From positions 81,151 through 145,150 of the forward strand of contig JAFCMP010000156.1 of NCBI GenBank assembly GCA_017506865.1: 64,000 nt of DNA. The letters are read 5' to 3'. Shown here piece after piece: positions 47,347 through 59,900 of the stretch; position 1 is the stretch's first letter; every line of letters starts with the position of its first letter. Source of the stretch: Tribonema minus. Its lineage: Eukaryota; Sar; Xanthophyceae; Tribonematales; Tribonemataceae. The position numbers and the translations under genes were made by a program. A model generated the notes under the pieces. The model was not told the DNA's origin, ran no database searches, and was given only the letters and a program-made list of their open reading frames with translations.

Positions 47347-48537
47347 CTTGCAATACCAAAAAGGGGACAGACCACCGCAGGAGAAAGGTGCATGGCACTA
47401 GGGATCCTCGAGTCCTGTGCGCGACAAGACCAATGGTGTATGCGCTGTTCCAAGTGGGGAGCTGTGTCACCTGCATGCAGGAAACACCATTTGCACATGA
47501 ATTCCTGTCAATTGCCGGTGCATGAGCACATGCAAACATGTCCGCCAGATGACTTTGCTGAGCGTTTGCCATTTCGGGTAAAGGTTGTCTGCATTTACAC
47601 ACACATCATCCACAATGGGCTGCTACTTCAACACAGACGCGCACACAACAGCATCACACTTGGCTCACTCACACAGCAGGCTTGTGCACAGTGACGCCTA
47701 GCAACAAAACCATACTTCAAGCAGCATAATAGCTGCCATTCATGCCTGCATAGCTATAATGTATTACGTAGGAGGAAAGGCTTGGAAACTACAAGTACAT
47801 GCAGTTCCGATCCGTACAAAAGTGAATACAAGGGCCACCTACCTCCGAGTCCTGTGAGGCGGTTCTCTGCACATTGTCAACATCTATGCCTCATTTTCTG
47901 TCAAATTCAGCGCAAGCCCGGAGCAGATGCCACAAGCAAGCCACGTGCTGAAGGCAAAACTGCACCGTTGAGTGCACTTATTTCAAGTTTACAGTACAGG
48001 CATACCCAAACATTTGCAATGACATACTGATCTGCCACACAAGGCTGACCAGCATGCCGTTCTCGGCTCTGCTGTAATTAGCCCAGCTTGCATATGCTAA
48101 CCGTGTAATTCATTTCTGCCGAAAAAGCATTGACGCTAACATGCGTTGACAGCTGCCATGTGGTGGGCCATCCCGGCAAGCCATCCAGCCTGTCCTGTTT
48201 GCATGAACGTCTGACCACTGTCGCCAAGTCACTTCAGCAAGCTTCGTTCCGTCCAACCCCCGAGTCTCCTGTGCCCTGCAGCGATGACGAAAGGTAAGAG
48301 AACATGCAGAATTTTGGAACTCCATGAAATTACGGGTTGTGTTGCCGTCACTGCTGATGATTTGATGACCACGATTTGAGTGCCTTCACTTCAAATGTGC
48401 CGCAAATCATTAGGTAGACCTACATGAGGGCACGCTACCATTATCATGTGCGCCAAGGCACGAGAAGCAAGAGGTGAGGAAGCATGCGCGGAACATGAAG
48501 CGATCGCTGGTACTCTACAAGTAGAATGTTGGCAACA

Positions 48538-48630
48538 GTTGCCCATCTCTGAAGCACTCCTTTTGATATTGTAAATGTTGCAGTGTTGGCAACAGTTGCC
48601 CATCTCTGAAGCACTCCTGTTGATACTATG
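48538..48630 (+). repeat. Tandem duplication, 46 bp
   Basis: gttggcaacagttgcccatctctgaagcactcct-ttgat occurs at 48538 and 48584, almost identical. Confidence 0.9.
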
Positions 48631-49051
48631 AAATGTTGCTGATTGCTAGGTCCATTTGTAAAAACGCCAATTTGTCTTCATGGCACTTAAGCTGTCGCCC
48701 AATGAAATTTCTACAACTCAACGTATTCTACGACATCCAGTTGCTACAAATGGGCACTGCATATGATGAATCTGATGGCGTCTTTGGCCTTGCCTGCCTG
48801 AGTACACACACAGTTTGGCAGATGCAGCCATGTTTTGCTGATTGCCGTGTGTAGTGCCAGCGCGAACAGCAGCATGCAGATAACTGTATGCACCATTGCA
48901 ACGCACTGGATGCTTGCGACGCTGTGCGACCTCCTTGCGAAGCTTATGAACTACGCATCTGCGCATATAGCAAGCAGTGTAGAGTACATGTATGGTGCAA
49001 TGATGCACCATGCTTTCATGCACAGTGCTCAGCACACTTGAAGTGACTCAC

Positions 49052-49279
49052 CGTTGCAGGGACGGAACGAGGAGCACATGACACCTTCACCGCAGCGGCC
49101 GGCGGCACTGCGCGCCGGAATTCGCAGCGCCAAGGCCGCATCCGCTGAGAGCGATCCCTCTGAGTCTTGACCCCTGAGCCGTGGCCGCAGCGCTCAATGA
49201 TATCGTGGCATTTGGGTAGGCAGGGCTGCAGAGGCAGCAGGTGCTCCAAGAAATGCCGGTGCCATGACAAGGAGGGCAT
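49052..49279 (-). CDS. Candidate first exon of the unidentified minus-strand gene
   Basis: ATG at 49279-49277, 76 open codons rich in Arg, Cys and His (MPSLSWHRHFLEHLLP...), donor ACG|GTGAGT. It lies downstream of the neighbouring gene's stop at 49505, where a start would be expected. No homology is recognised, and another frame is also partly open. Confidence 0.25.
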
Positions 49280-49504
49280 GCGGTTAAGCCCCCTCCCACA
49301 GCTGCAGCACACAATGATAGCTGCACAAAGCTTCACGTGCTGGCGTACAGCCCACCATCTGAGCTGTAGTGCACTTCAGCAATCAACTCTGTGTGCCTGA
49401 ATCGCCGCTTGAAGGTGCAACAATGGTGTGAGAGCGTAGGCAATTGGCCAACAATTGCGTCGAACCCAAGTAATCGTGCGCGGTATCAAGGGGTCTCCCA
49501 GCTG

Positions 49505-50631
49505 CTATCCCTGCAACGGCAGTGGCTGCTCCGAATCGTACTGGTGCAACAGGTGCTTGAGCTGCGCTGCTTGCTCGTGAGAGCGCCTGGTGCCAGCTAC
49601 TTGAGCCAGGCCGCACAAAATGATCACTGACCCCCCTGCCATGCAGCACCCGGCGATGCCTGCTAAGCACAGATCAGCCAGCTGCTTGTCCAATGTGTGG
49701 GAGGCAATGCTCAGAAGCAGCAGCGCCATCAACGTGCTGAACAGCAGGCTTGCGCGGCGGCGGCTCTGAAGACACGTTACAGGTGGCTTTGCGTCCAGCC
49801 ACATGTTGGCGTTTGAGATGAGCTGCATGTTTGCCAGGTGCCTCGCGGCCTCTGTGAGACTGCCAAGGCGTGACTTGCGCTCGGCTGTCGACATGTTGCT
49901 CTGCACTGCGCTGGCAGTGAGCATGCCGGGGTCACGGAGGCGAAAGTATGCGGCGACGCACAAGCCAAGCACACAGATGTTGAAGATCTGCTCTGAGACT
50001 CGTGCTGGCACCGGCAACAGTAGGCACACAACCCCCAGGAAAAGGATGATGGCGTAGCGTCGGGGAAGCACGCTGCAAATGGTGGGCACTGTTGCGACCA
50101 GAAGCTGATCCTGCGTCCAGCCGCCCAGTCCATACAGAGTCACGAGCACGTCGACAATGATGGAGAAGAGGGTTACCGTGCAGGAGAGCGCTGCTGTGCT
50201 GGTCTGCGGGCTGCCTGCGGCATGCGTGGGCTCCCTGAGAGACCACCACAGCGCAGGGACCAGAGCACCAGAGGCCACGTGCGCCAGGGCCTGCCGCCAC
50301 GACTTCCGCGGATGAGATGTCTGCCGGCAATGTAAGGTAGCTGTAGCCAGAAACGTGATGCCGTAGAGTGTGCTGTCCTGCAGCGGCCTGCCGCTGATGA
50401 CGCGATTTTTGATGAAAAACCTCGCAGCTCCGATGGCTAGCCACCAAAGGCTTGACAGCGCCAAGGGAGGAAACCCTGTGCTCCCCACCACTGTGCACAG
50501 GTAGCACAGGCCCTGGGCAGCAAAGTAGGCCTCCAAAATCATGATGCTGCCTGCATTGAAGGCATCAGTGAATATGGAAATTGGCATCAACACTGCAACC
50601 GCGTTGCTGCCAGGGAAACATGATGAAATAG
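49505..50631 (-). CDS. Polytopic membrane protein, last exon; unrecognised
   Basis: An open exon of 374 residues follows acceptor tgtgtttcag (phase 1) and ends at TAG (49507-49505). About seven or eight hydrophobic segments are visible, among them SIMILEAYFAAQGLCYLCTV, TLFSIIVDVLVTLYGL, YAIILFLGVVCLLLP, IFNICVLGLCVAAYF, LLFSTLMALLLLSIA and LCLAGIAGCCMAGGSVIILC. A soluble loop lies between the fifth and sixth segments, and the tail is short and charged (TRRSHEQAAQLKHLL). I see no active-site or transporter signature and do not assign a function. The 5' exons were not found; the first in-frame ATG (LMPISIF) is within this exon. Confidence 0.6.
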
Positions 50632-53600
50632 CTGAAACACAGCATTGATTTTCAGCGCGTTCGATTAAAATGAGACCACCCATGCAGCGCTGCTTTTTGC
50701 AGGCAGCTATTGATTCCTCACCTCAAGTGTTGACACCATGTCGCATTAGCAGTGCAAGGTCCTCTTTGCCGATTTACGCCCACTCTGTGCTGGCAACAGC
50801 ACGCTTGCAGATCTGGCAATCGGTGGCACTCTCATAAGCTGAAATATGGCAGCATGAACGCCGTATGCCTTGCCCCTGGCTCAGAGAGCTTTCACTTTCA
50901 CCAGAGGTCTCAACTTCAACTTGCAATGTAACCGTTGAAGTTCGAGATTTCCGAAATGGCAGGTCAAAAAAAATGTGGGGGGATCTACCGGTGAGTGCTC
51001 GACGGCTCAAGCTGGTGTCTTGTTGCTCAAACCAGCTGTGCCGATGCCCTTTTCCCAATAACCATTTAAGCTGCTGCCGCCACACGTGTTGTGCGATTTG
51101 AGTGTGAAAAAACGGGTGTGTGATGTGGGTCCGCATTGCAAATGCAGCCCCCAATGCTGACGCTGCACGCCACTTATAACTTGTTGTACTTGGCAGACTG
51201 CAGCCGTCGGGTGGACACAGCCTGAGTCTGGGACGGCGCGTCGAACCATGTATTGTAGCATCATGACGCTGTTCCAAAAAGTCATACTTCACGCATTCAA
51301 ACAAGTCCGCTACAGTATTGACTTGGCGGCACAGCAATCTTTCACTGGCGCAGCTTGAAAGAGGCGACTGGCAGTAAACGGTGCAGTTGTTGATACACTG
51401 CACCTGTGGCAGCATTTACTACGGCAAGGGTCGGGTACATTTTACATCATGGAAGGAGGGGGGCAGGGGGGGAGGCACGTGCAGCAGACAAAAATGCATT
51501 GATACTGCTAGCCTACCTTCAACATATGCATGCATGGGCAGATCTTGGCGGGCGCGCTGCAACGCAAAAAGTTGTGGCTGACACTGGAAGTGCCAACTTG
51601 AAGTGTTAACCTCTAATGCAGAACTGAGCAAGCGGTGCTGTGGTCTAAGCCTTCATATGTTGAACCCACTGGCATAAGAGTTGGCTAAAGGCCAAGTTGC
51701 CTCCATAAACTAAACCCCACCATACTTTGGCAAGAAGCGTAGGTCTCATAAGATGCAGACATGTGTTTTGAAGTATACTGTATAGGATTGGACAATCTAC
51801 TTTGTCAAACTGAGGATCAGAAGCTTTGTCCCGTGCAGCATGCTGCAGTCACAATGCCAAAGCAGAAAGTCAGTTAGCAGCTCTGCTAAGGTTACACATG
51901 CAATGCATTTGGCAGACAGCTCACGGAAGCCTGATGGCCAAAGCAGAAAGTCAATCTTGAGCAAACTGGTCAATGTTGGCATCTCTGTCGCTTATTAGTC
52001 TAGCCGAGGTCGTTGCTGGCGCACTGTGACTCAAGCAACTGCGGCAATTGGCGCTGCACTATAATTTGCGCTCTATGACTACAAGAGCTCCGACAGCTTG
52101 CCGCAGTGCGCAGCAACAGTCACTGTGGCAGCATGCTCGGTAACAGATGCCTGAGATGCCACTAAATTAAAAGCGTAGCAAGGGTGTCCATGAATGGCAG
52201 AAGACGCTGAGGCTGCACCGTCACGGTGACATCACGGTAGGATGCTTCAGGCGACCTGCTGAACTCATCAGGGCACTTGTGTGAACTTCGGCTGGGTGCG
52301 GCTCCATGCATGGTCAGTTGCCAGTGTTGTCAACTGGCGCAGCTCCAAGCAGCTGAAGGAGATTCTCGGCCTGCAGTCAGGGAGAAAAGGCGTACATCGT
52401 GGGCTGCAAGTACAAGATTTACAAGCATCATTTGTGACTTGACGGTCGTGTCACAATGGCAGTACCACCAAGCTACAATAACACAACAATGCACAGGAAA
52501 ACTTAAGGTGTCTACGCACTGAAGCTGAAGCCACATACTAATGTTTGATGGCATGTTAGCTGCTATGCCCACTACACCTTGCTGAATGTTGACAAGGCAG
52601 CTACAATCATTCTTCACCTGCACATAGTAGTGGAAGGCGCTCAACAATTTCAACAATGGCTAGTTGTAGAAGCTCCGCAGCATGCACGGGATGGCGGACA
52701 ATGATTTGTTTGCCCAAGCAAACTGCAACCGTGCCTCATGTTCATACATACACAAGCATCCAATCAACATTTCCGAATGCGAGCAACTGCAAAAACGACT
52801 TTGTGCTTTGCCTCACCTCTCCCTCGGTGCGACGGCGGCAACACTGAGGGTACTCATCGCACGGGAGGGCAGGCACACACACAGTGCACAGCCCGATACA
52901 TTTGCCCAAAACACAAGGTACCCGCGCAGCAGGAGCAGCCACCACAGCACTCCACTGCGGAGGCAACGCTTAGGCACATGGCAAAAAGGTAGACGAGTGC
53001 GGACTTCATCATGCTCGACCTGCGGAAGCAATGAAGTGCAGCTGAGGACTGTGAGAATGGTATTTTGAAATATACAGTACTCCGTGCTTAGCGCCCTGCT
53101 GCTCGGGCGAGCGGCAGGAGGAGGCAGCGAAGGAGGAGCCGCTGGCGGAGCGGCGGCGCGGAAGGCGAGGATGCACAGGGGACACTGAGGGCACAGCAGC
53201 ACCGCACGCTCAACCTGTCGGCCTGGCTACAGCCGAGGACTAGAGAGCGGATTTTCGCTCCACCGCGGGCCTGAGGCGAACAAGGCCAGACACGCAGCGT
53301 GGGTCGCCGGTGTAAGCAAGTAAGCCTCGCATTGATATTGCTAAAGCTACCTACGCACACAGCGACATCGGCCGAAGCACAAGAAGGGCAAACTAAAAAA
53401 AAACAAACAAAAAAAACAAAACATCAGACGATATCGCCGTCGACGGATCGGGAAGGGGGAACCTAGGGCACACTGGATCGCAGGGCAGTAGATAGCAGTT
53501 CACCAGATTAAGGTTTGAACGCTTGCTGACCAGCTTGATTTGCAGCCGCACAAGGGACCTCGCCTGGCAGAGACTGACTGCATTCAGCACACGCACAGAC

Positions 53601-53782
53601 ACGACAGGACCACGACACTGCAGCGGCAAGGACACGAATTGCACAGCATTGCATTCAGCCCAGCTGCCTTGTGTTGGTCAGAGGCAGAGAGCTTGAGCAC
53701 ACCGACTCGTTCCACCACCGCTCGTTTCACGACGGCGGGAGAAGCACCTCAACAGATACACCAGAGCAGGACGGGATCTTGA
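50632..53782. other. Region between the membrane protein gene and the non-LTR element
   Basis: Upstream exons of the membrane protein gene may lie here. A good donor (TTGAG|GTGAGG, minus) is at about 50721, but no frame through it joins 50631 cleanly. A 213-codon minus-strand frame (50774-51415) has no recognised feature. gccaaagcagaaagtca is repeated at 51857 and 51939. An A-rich tract (53393-53423) may mark the 5' leader of the non-LTR element. Confidence 0.4.
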
Positions 53783-53855
53783 ACTGAAAGTGGTATAGTT
53801 GTGCAGGGGAGTATTCGCGGTTGGCAGCCGCGCATTCGAGACCGAGCCTGGGCTC

Positions 53856-53879
53856 TTTTTTTTTTTTTTTTTTTTTTTT
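53856..53879 (+). repeat. Run of 24 T upstream of the polyprotein start
   Basis: It would encode eight Phe if an upstream start were used; more likely it is leader sequence before the ATG at 53909. Confidence 0.9.
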
Positions 53880-53908
53880 CTCGCGCCTCAAAGTCGCCTT
53901 TCAAAGCT

Positions 53909-56900
53909 ATGGCTCTCCACTGGCTTACCAGCCCTGCCTCACGTGGGGAGGGGTCACCTCTGAAACGCAAACGGGAACAGCGCAACCACGGGCTGAATAC
54001 TGGCTTGTGGTGGTGGCAGGTCAAAGCTGCACGCCAATCTGACACACGCCGCAGACGCCGCCATGGTGTTGGCCGTTGGGTACGCCTAGTGATACCGCCG
54101 CCGCCACCGATCCCGGGCCCGCCGCCAATCCCGGGCCCGCCGCCGATCCCGGGCCCGCCGCCGATCCCGGGCCCGCCGCCGATACCGGGCCCCCCGCCGA
54201 TACCGGGCCCGCCGCCGATACCGGGCCCACCGCCGATACCGGGCCCGCCGCCGATACCGGACCCGCCACCGATACCCGGCCCGCCACCACCTCAGCTGAT
54301 GGCCCAGAGCTCTAGACCGCGGCCGATGCCAGAGGTGCCAGTGTGCAGTCAGGTTGCAGAGCTGTGCAGAAGCATGCGCAGACTACACTTGTCGTCAGCC
54401 GACTCGGACGAGCCTCAGGGCAGTGGCAGCCACGCGCACGTCAAGAAGCGCCGCCGCCATCTGTCTAGCCCAGGTGCCGCTAATCACTGTGACAGGGGAT
54501 GCTCACAGACGAAGCGCCCGCGGCATCAGCCTGCCAGTGACTCGGAGTCTCAAGCGGCGAGTTTACGGGAGGCACTGCCGCCAGCAGCGATGATTGTACT
54601 GAGCTTGGTGGTACTACCGCCACCAGCGGCAAATAAACGCCGTCGGGCGACACTGCCGCCGGATTCACCAGTAGCGACAACGCCAATGCCAAAACGACGT
54701 TCGCGGCGGAAAACGCCTTTAGTGACGGCTGCCACTGCCGCACCAGCGGCGGGGCCCGCACCGGCCAACCCGGTGGTTGCACAGCCACGGACGACTGTCA
54801 CAGCCGCCGCTGCATGCGGTCGCAAGGTTACCTCCGACTTAACGGCGGCGGCAACGCCACGTGCGGCAGACATGGTGCCAAAACCGCCGGCAGGCGCTGC
54901 CGCATCAGATGGCCAACGCGGGGCAGCTGCATCCCGGCGGGGTCGGCGTCGCGGCGCCAGCGCCGGGCCGCCCCTGGGACGCCTCGGAAGCATTGGCAGC
55001 ATCAACCGCCCAGAGTCGCCGTCTGGCAAACTGAGTGCGCTGGCAAAGGCGGTCACCACGACCGTGCCCGTACCGATGGAAGTTGGCGAACCTACCAGTG
55101 GGCCAGCGGGTCACCAGAGACGGATCACGTCGCGGCCTTCGCAGCCAGCTAGCAGCGGCGCCTCTCCCCAGTGGCATCCCGGTCCTCAGCCGATGGAGGT
55201 CACCGCAGCGGAAACCCCATGTACTGCAGACATGGTGACAACAGCACCAGCGGCCGCAGCGGCTGCTGCACCGGGCGGCGAACGTGGGGCGGCTGCACCC
55301 CGGCGGGGTCGGCGCCGCGCCAGCGCCCAAAGCACTGGCAGCGTCACCCGTCCAGAGCCACAGTCTGGCGGTGCGCTGGCAAAGCCGGTCACCGTGACCA
55401 TGCCTGTACCGATGGAAGTTGGCGAACCTGGGCCGGCGGGTCACCAGAGACGAATCACGTCCCGGTCTTTGCAGCCAGCTGGCAGCGGCGCCTCTCTGTC
55501 AGGCGGCAGCGTCACCTCTGACGGTAACAGTCGCAACGGGCACCCAATATCCGGCATCACCGCTATGACAGTTTTGGCGCCCGCCAAGACACCCGCTGCC
55601 AACCGGAAGGTCAATATCCCGGGGCTGGACTGCCGCATGTGCGACAAGTTCATAGTGCGAGCAAATCCTCGGGCCCCGGGAAAGAATTGCCCAGCGGCAC
55701 ACGCATGTGCACACCAGCGCACGCGCCACACAGGGAAAGGGAAGCAATTTGCAGAACTGCATGTTCAGCTTTTCCTAGACCACCGACCAATATACGGCGG
55801 CCTAGAGCAGGTCTGCGACGGGTGCGGCAACCTCTTCATCAGACGCACAGCAGCAAGCGCCACGACACCATCTGGTGATCTAGGGGCCCTGGACCAGTGC
55901 GACGTGTGGCGCTGCGCCGACTGCCTCGCAGGCCCGGTCGCCGCGACAGCATGCACACTGTCAGGCTGTGACCGTGCATCAGGCCATGATCACATTGCTG
56001 ACATACACACCCGACCAACGACATGCGCGGCGGCAGCGGGTGGTGCAGCTGTTGGTGGGGGGAATAGCCTGAAGCCAACAGCCGCGCTGCTCGCCGCCGC
56101 TAGCAAATGTGGTCCCATACGCAAATTCCTCGGATGCGAGCACCTGGGGGTAGACCCCAGGCAAGCCCATGCATCTACGTTGGACGGTGTGGCAGATGCG
56201 CCGCTGCCGAGACTGACCCGGAGCAGCACAATGGGTGTGCTGCCTGGCGAAAGTCGTGCTAGCGATAGCGGCGCAACGATGTCAAGCAACGATCGTGTGC
56301 CCAGCACACCTGGCAGTGCCGCAGCTGCTGTCGCAGCGGGCGCTCAGTCTAGCGAATGCCCCAGGGACCCGACGGGATCACACTGGCAAGGCCTGCTGGG
56401 GGCGGCTGGCGCACTCGCGCGCAGGGTACGTGCACTGGCCCTTGCCCCCAATCGGGCACGCGTCACGGTGCTTTGCGCTTGGCCGACGGGTACCAAGCTT
56501 GGACCCTGCCGCACGTCACGCCGACTGCATATGCGGCCGGCGCCCAGCGACGCGCCAGCAACACAGACCCTGCTGGGCCGGACTTCCTGCGCACCGCTGG
56601 TGAGTCAGATGCATGACCTGACGGTCACGTTCAGCTTGCTCTCCCTCCGAGAAGAAGGTAATGACCTGGCAACGGTGTTTGACCAACTCTCCCTTAGGGA
56701 ACCGGTCGTTGCCAGGTCGCCTCGCCAGCCAGCCGGGAAACGTGGTGAGTCAGACGTAACGCAGGCTGGTGATAACAGCACCCACGCAACAATGACCGAG
56801 ACAGCACCTGTCACGGCTATGGTTGCCAGTGGAAAGCGCAGTCGACGCAGAGGTAAACACAGACGGCGGACGCAGGAGCGACAGGCCCAGTGCGACAATT

Positions 56901-59900
56901 CTCGTGCACCCCTGGCACCAGCCACCACACCGCCGAGGGGCGGTGCCTCTGCCCCCTCAGCACCAATATCCGGGCCGGCGAAGGTCACCACCGTGACGGT
57001 GGCGACCCGGATACCCTCAACCGTGTGCCATACAGTCACCGTGGAGGAGCAGCAAGACGCGCTGGCAAAAGCCACCAACTATGGTTTTTCCACTTGGCAC
57101 ACGGGCCCGCAGGCACTCCACAAACAGGCGCTTGGGGAAAACACAGCGACGCTAGCACGTGGTGGGGAGCTTCGCCCCGTGAGCAACGTGGGCAACGGCA
57201 ACTGCCTGATTCATACAGCTCTACACGGCATAGACAGCGTCGCAGTTGAGCACGGACTGCCGGCCCCAGCACTGGTGATTGCCATGCGAGAGGCACTGCT
57301 GGACGGGATGGTGGCATACGTCACGCAGGGGGCGGGCAAACAAGGGGCCAGCATGTCATCGATGCGTCAACTGACCGCGCATGCAGCAGCCCAACCTGCG
57401 TGTACACGTGAACAATTCGACACGTACGGGACACGCGCTCGCTGCCTCGCAATCGAGTACGGCACAAATGAAACGGACAGCGCGGACAGCGGGCACACGC
57501 TCCTGCTGCAACGCCTACAGGAAGAGGGCGTGTGGGGACGGCCCCTCGGTTTGTCTGTGTGGGCCATTGTTGCAGCGGTCTACGCGGTCTCGGTGACGGT
57601 GTGGCAGGCCGAGCCTCAGGCCACTGGCAGCACGCAAAAATCAACAGGGCTGGTGCTGGCACAACTGATGGGGCTGCCAGCGGTATTCGCACCGGCAACT
57701 CCAGCTCAGCCTGACTGCCATCTGGATGTGCTGTGGACGCCGCCTGGGCTATATACAAATGTGGGACACTTTGAACTGCTTGTCGCCCCTGCGGCAGCTC
57801 CGCCCTTGCCAACCACTATGACAGCGTCGGCGACCACTCAAGCTAACAGCACCCACATCACGGCTCCGAGTCGGACACAGCCCCGTACTGCGCTGCAGTT
57901 GCCACAGCAGCCTGAGCCACTGAGGTGTCCTTTATGCACACTGGCATTTTGGCAGCTTGGTCAGAAAGAGGACAGCAAACAGCGAGGCAAACTGTCAGCT
58001 GCGAGCCGCATGGCACCGGTAGTGGCCCACTTCAACGGTGGTAGCTGCACGAGGTCGATGCTGAACCCTGAGGCGAGCACATCACACTGTCAGCAAAATC
58101 TGGCGGCAGCATACGCCAAGGGCATCCGGCAGCAGGTTGATCACGACCCATCCGGTGACCGTGCCCCTTCAGGCAGCAGTACCTGCAACACTGGGGCACA
58201 CCATGCCAAGCGTGTGCAGGAGATGAGCACCATGTATGGTTGCACGGCAGAAGACTTCCTACGGGCGGTAAGGAAGCTGAGTGCATGCACAGGTGCCTGC
58301 GGTCTGGTCCATATGTCAGCCAGCGCGGGGCAGAGGCAATGCGCGCTGACCTCGCCATGCCACACGTGTCGACGGAATGGAAGCGCCCCCACGCGCGCAC
58401 GCCCGGCAGTACCCCCGGGCCAGTCCGAGGGCGGGGGTGCGGGTAGCGACGGCGCGGCCGCGGCGGCGGGGGCTGCCGCAGCGACACCTCCAAAGCCACC
58501 GGCGGTGCCGGCTAGTGGCGCTGCCAACTCAAAGTCCAGCAAGAAACGCCCGGCGGCCACGGCAACCGGCGCGCAACGCCGGCGCCGAACGGCAGCTGCT
58601 GCAGCACCGCCTGGCAGCGCCGGCAGCCGCACTCAGTCTAACAGCCTAAGGCTGCAGGACAGCAGCCCCCCCCACGGGACGGCCGTGGGATGGGCGGACA
58701 TGGACTTGGACCCGCCGGACGATGCCGCGTCACCGCCCCCCCCGACCACCACCACCAGTGGCAGGCCCTCAAAGCCCCAGTCACGAGCATCCCTGGCTTG
58801 GGACCTCTCGACGCCCTCGGTCGTCCACGCACTTGACCAGACCAATGAGGCGGATCTACTGCTGCTACGGTTCACCACGACTGCCAACCCCTTCCGCACT
58901 CAGCTGCAGTGCACCCAGTGGGCACGGCTAGTGGAGCACGCCACACGACTACTGGCGGACGCCACAGACAGTGCACGTGAGGCGGCACGGGTGCGCCTCC
59001 ACCATGGTGCCGGGGCGTTTGCTCATCAGGTTTCTCAGACTCTAGTGCAGCGCGGCTACAGGCTGCTGCACCTGCTAGCAGCAATGGCCTTTGGTAGGCA
59101 ACCGGAGGGAACCGGTATGCCGCCTGCGGCCCGGCTGGCAGCGTTGCTGTCTGGCGACTTTGCGGAGCTACTGAGAAAGACGCTGTCAGCAGCAGCGGCG
59201 CTGCGGGCCCCCAAACCAAACAACGCAGCTACGGCGTCGGCACAAACGAACTTCGATGCCGACTGGACGGAGGCTGACTCCAGGCAGCAAACAGCATGCG
59301 CTGCCCTCTCAGGCAAGCGACGGGGGGTAGGCCTGGCTGCCGCACGACTAGAGGCGCGTGAAGCATGCGCCCCAGCAGACGAGGTCACGGCACAGGTGCT
59401 GGCAGCAAAGCACCCTGAAACTGGCACCCGGCCCGGGGTAGTCGATACGCCAATGGAGCAAGTGCGCGGCCTGGTACGCGACGCCCGGCGGCACTGCTTG
59501 CACGGCGCAGGGGTGGCAACGACCGCCGGGCCCGCTGGCAGCGGCAGTCCCGTCTTCGAATCGGGTCAGGCGCATGATCGCAGCGATAGGCCTGAGGATG
59601 CTGCCAGCGCAGCCGGACGGCGCCTCGAGGTGGAGGCGACAGACATACTGTCGACCTTGTCCGCAGCAGGGGCGGGGAAGGCAGGAGGGCTGGACGGCCT
59701 ACGCTATGAACACCTCTTGATGGCCGCTGGGCCTGGTGCACCAGTGAAAGCAGCCACCCGCCCCGTGGGCAGTGCCTCGCCAGGACTAGCTGGTGATTCA
59801 GAATCGGATGTGATGGAACCGGCATTCGCCCATCACCTGGCCAAGGTGTTCACGACGCTGCTTGTTGAGCCCGAACTGCTGCCGGAGCAATCGCAACGGC

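Noticed and set aside
50774..51415. 213-codon minus-strand frame
   Set aside because: No domain, and no splice joint that leads in phase to the membrane exon at 50631; chance or a non-coding region cannot be excluded.
54076..54315. Alternative-frame Ala/Asp/Gly/Pro repeat proteins over the PPPIPG repeats
   Set aside because: They are shadows of the 18 bp tandem repeat in other frames of the polyprotein.
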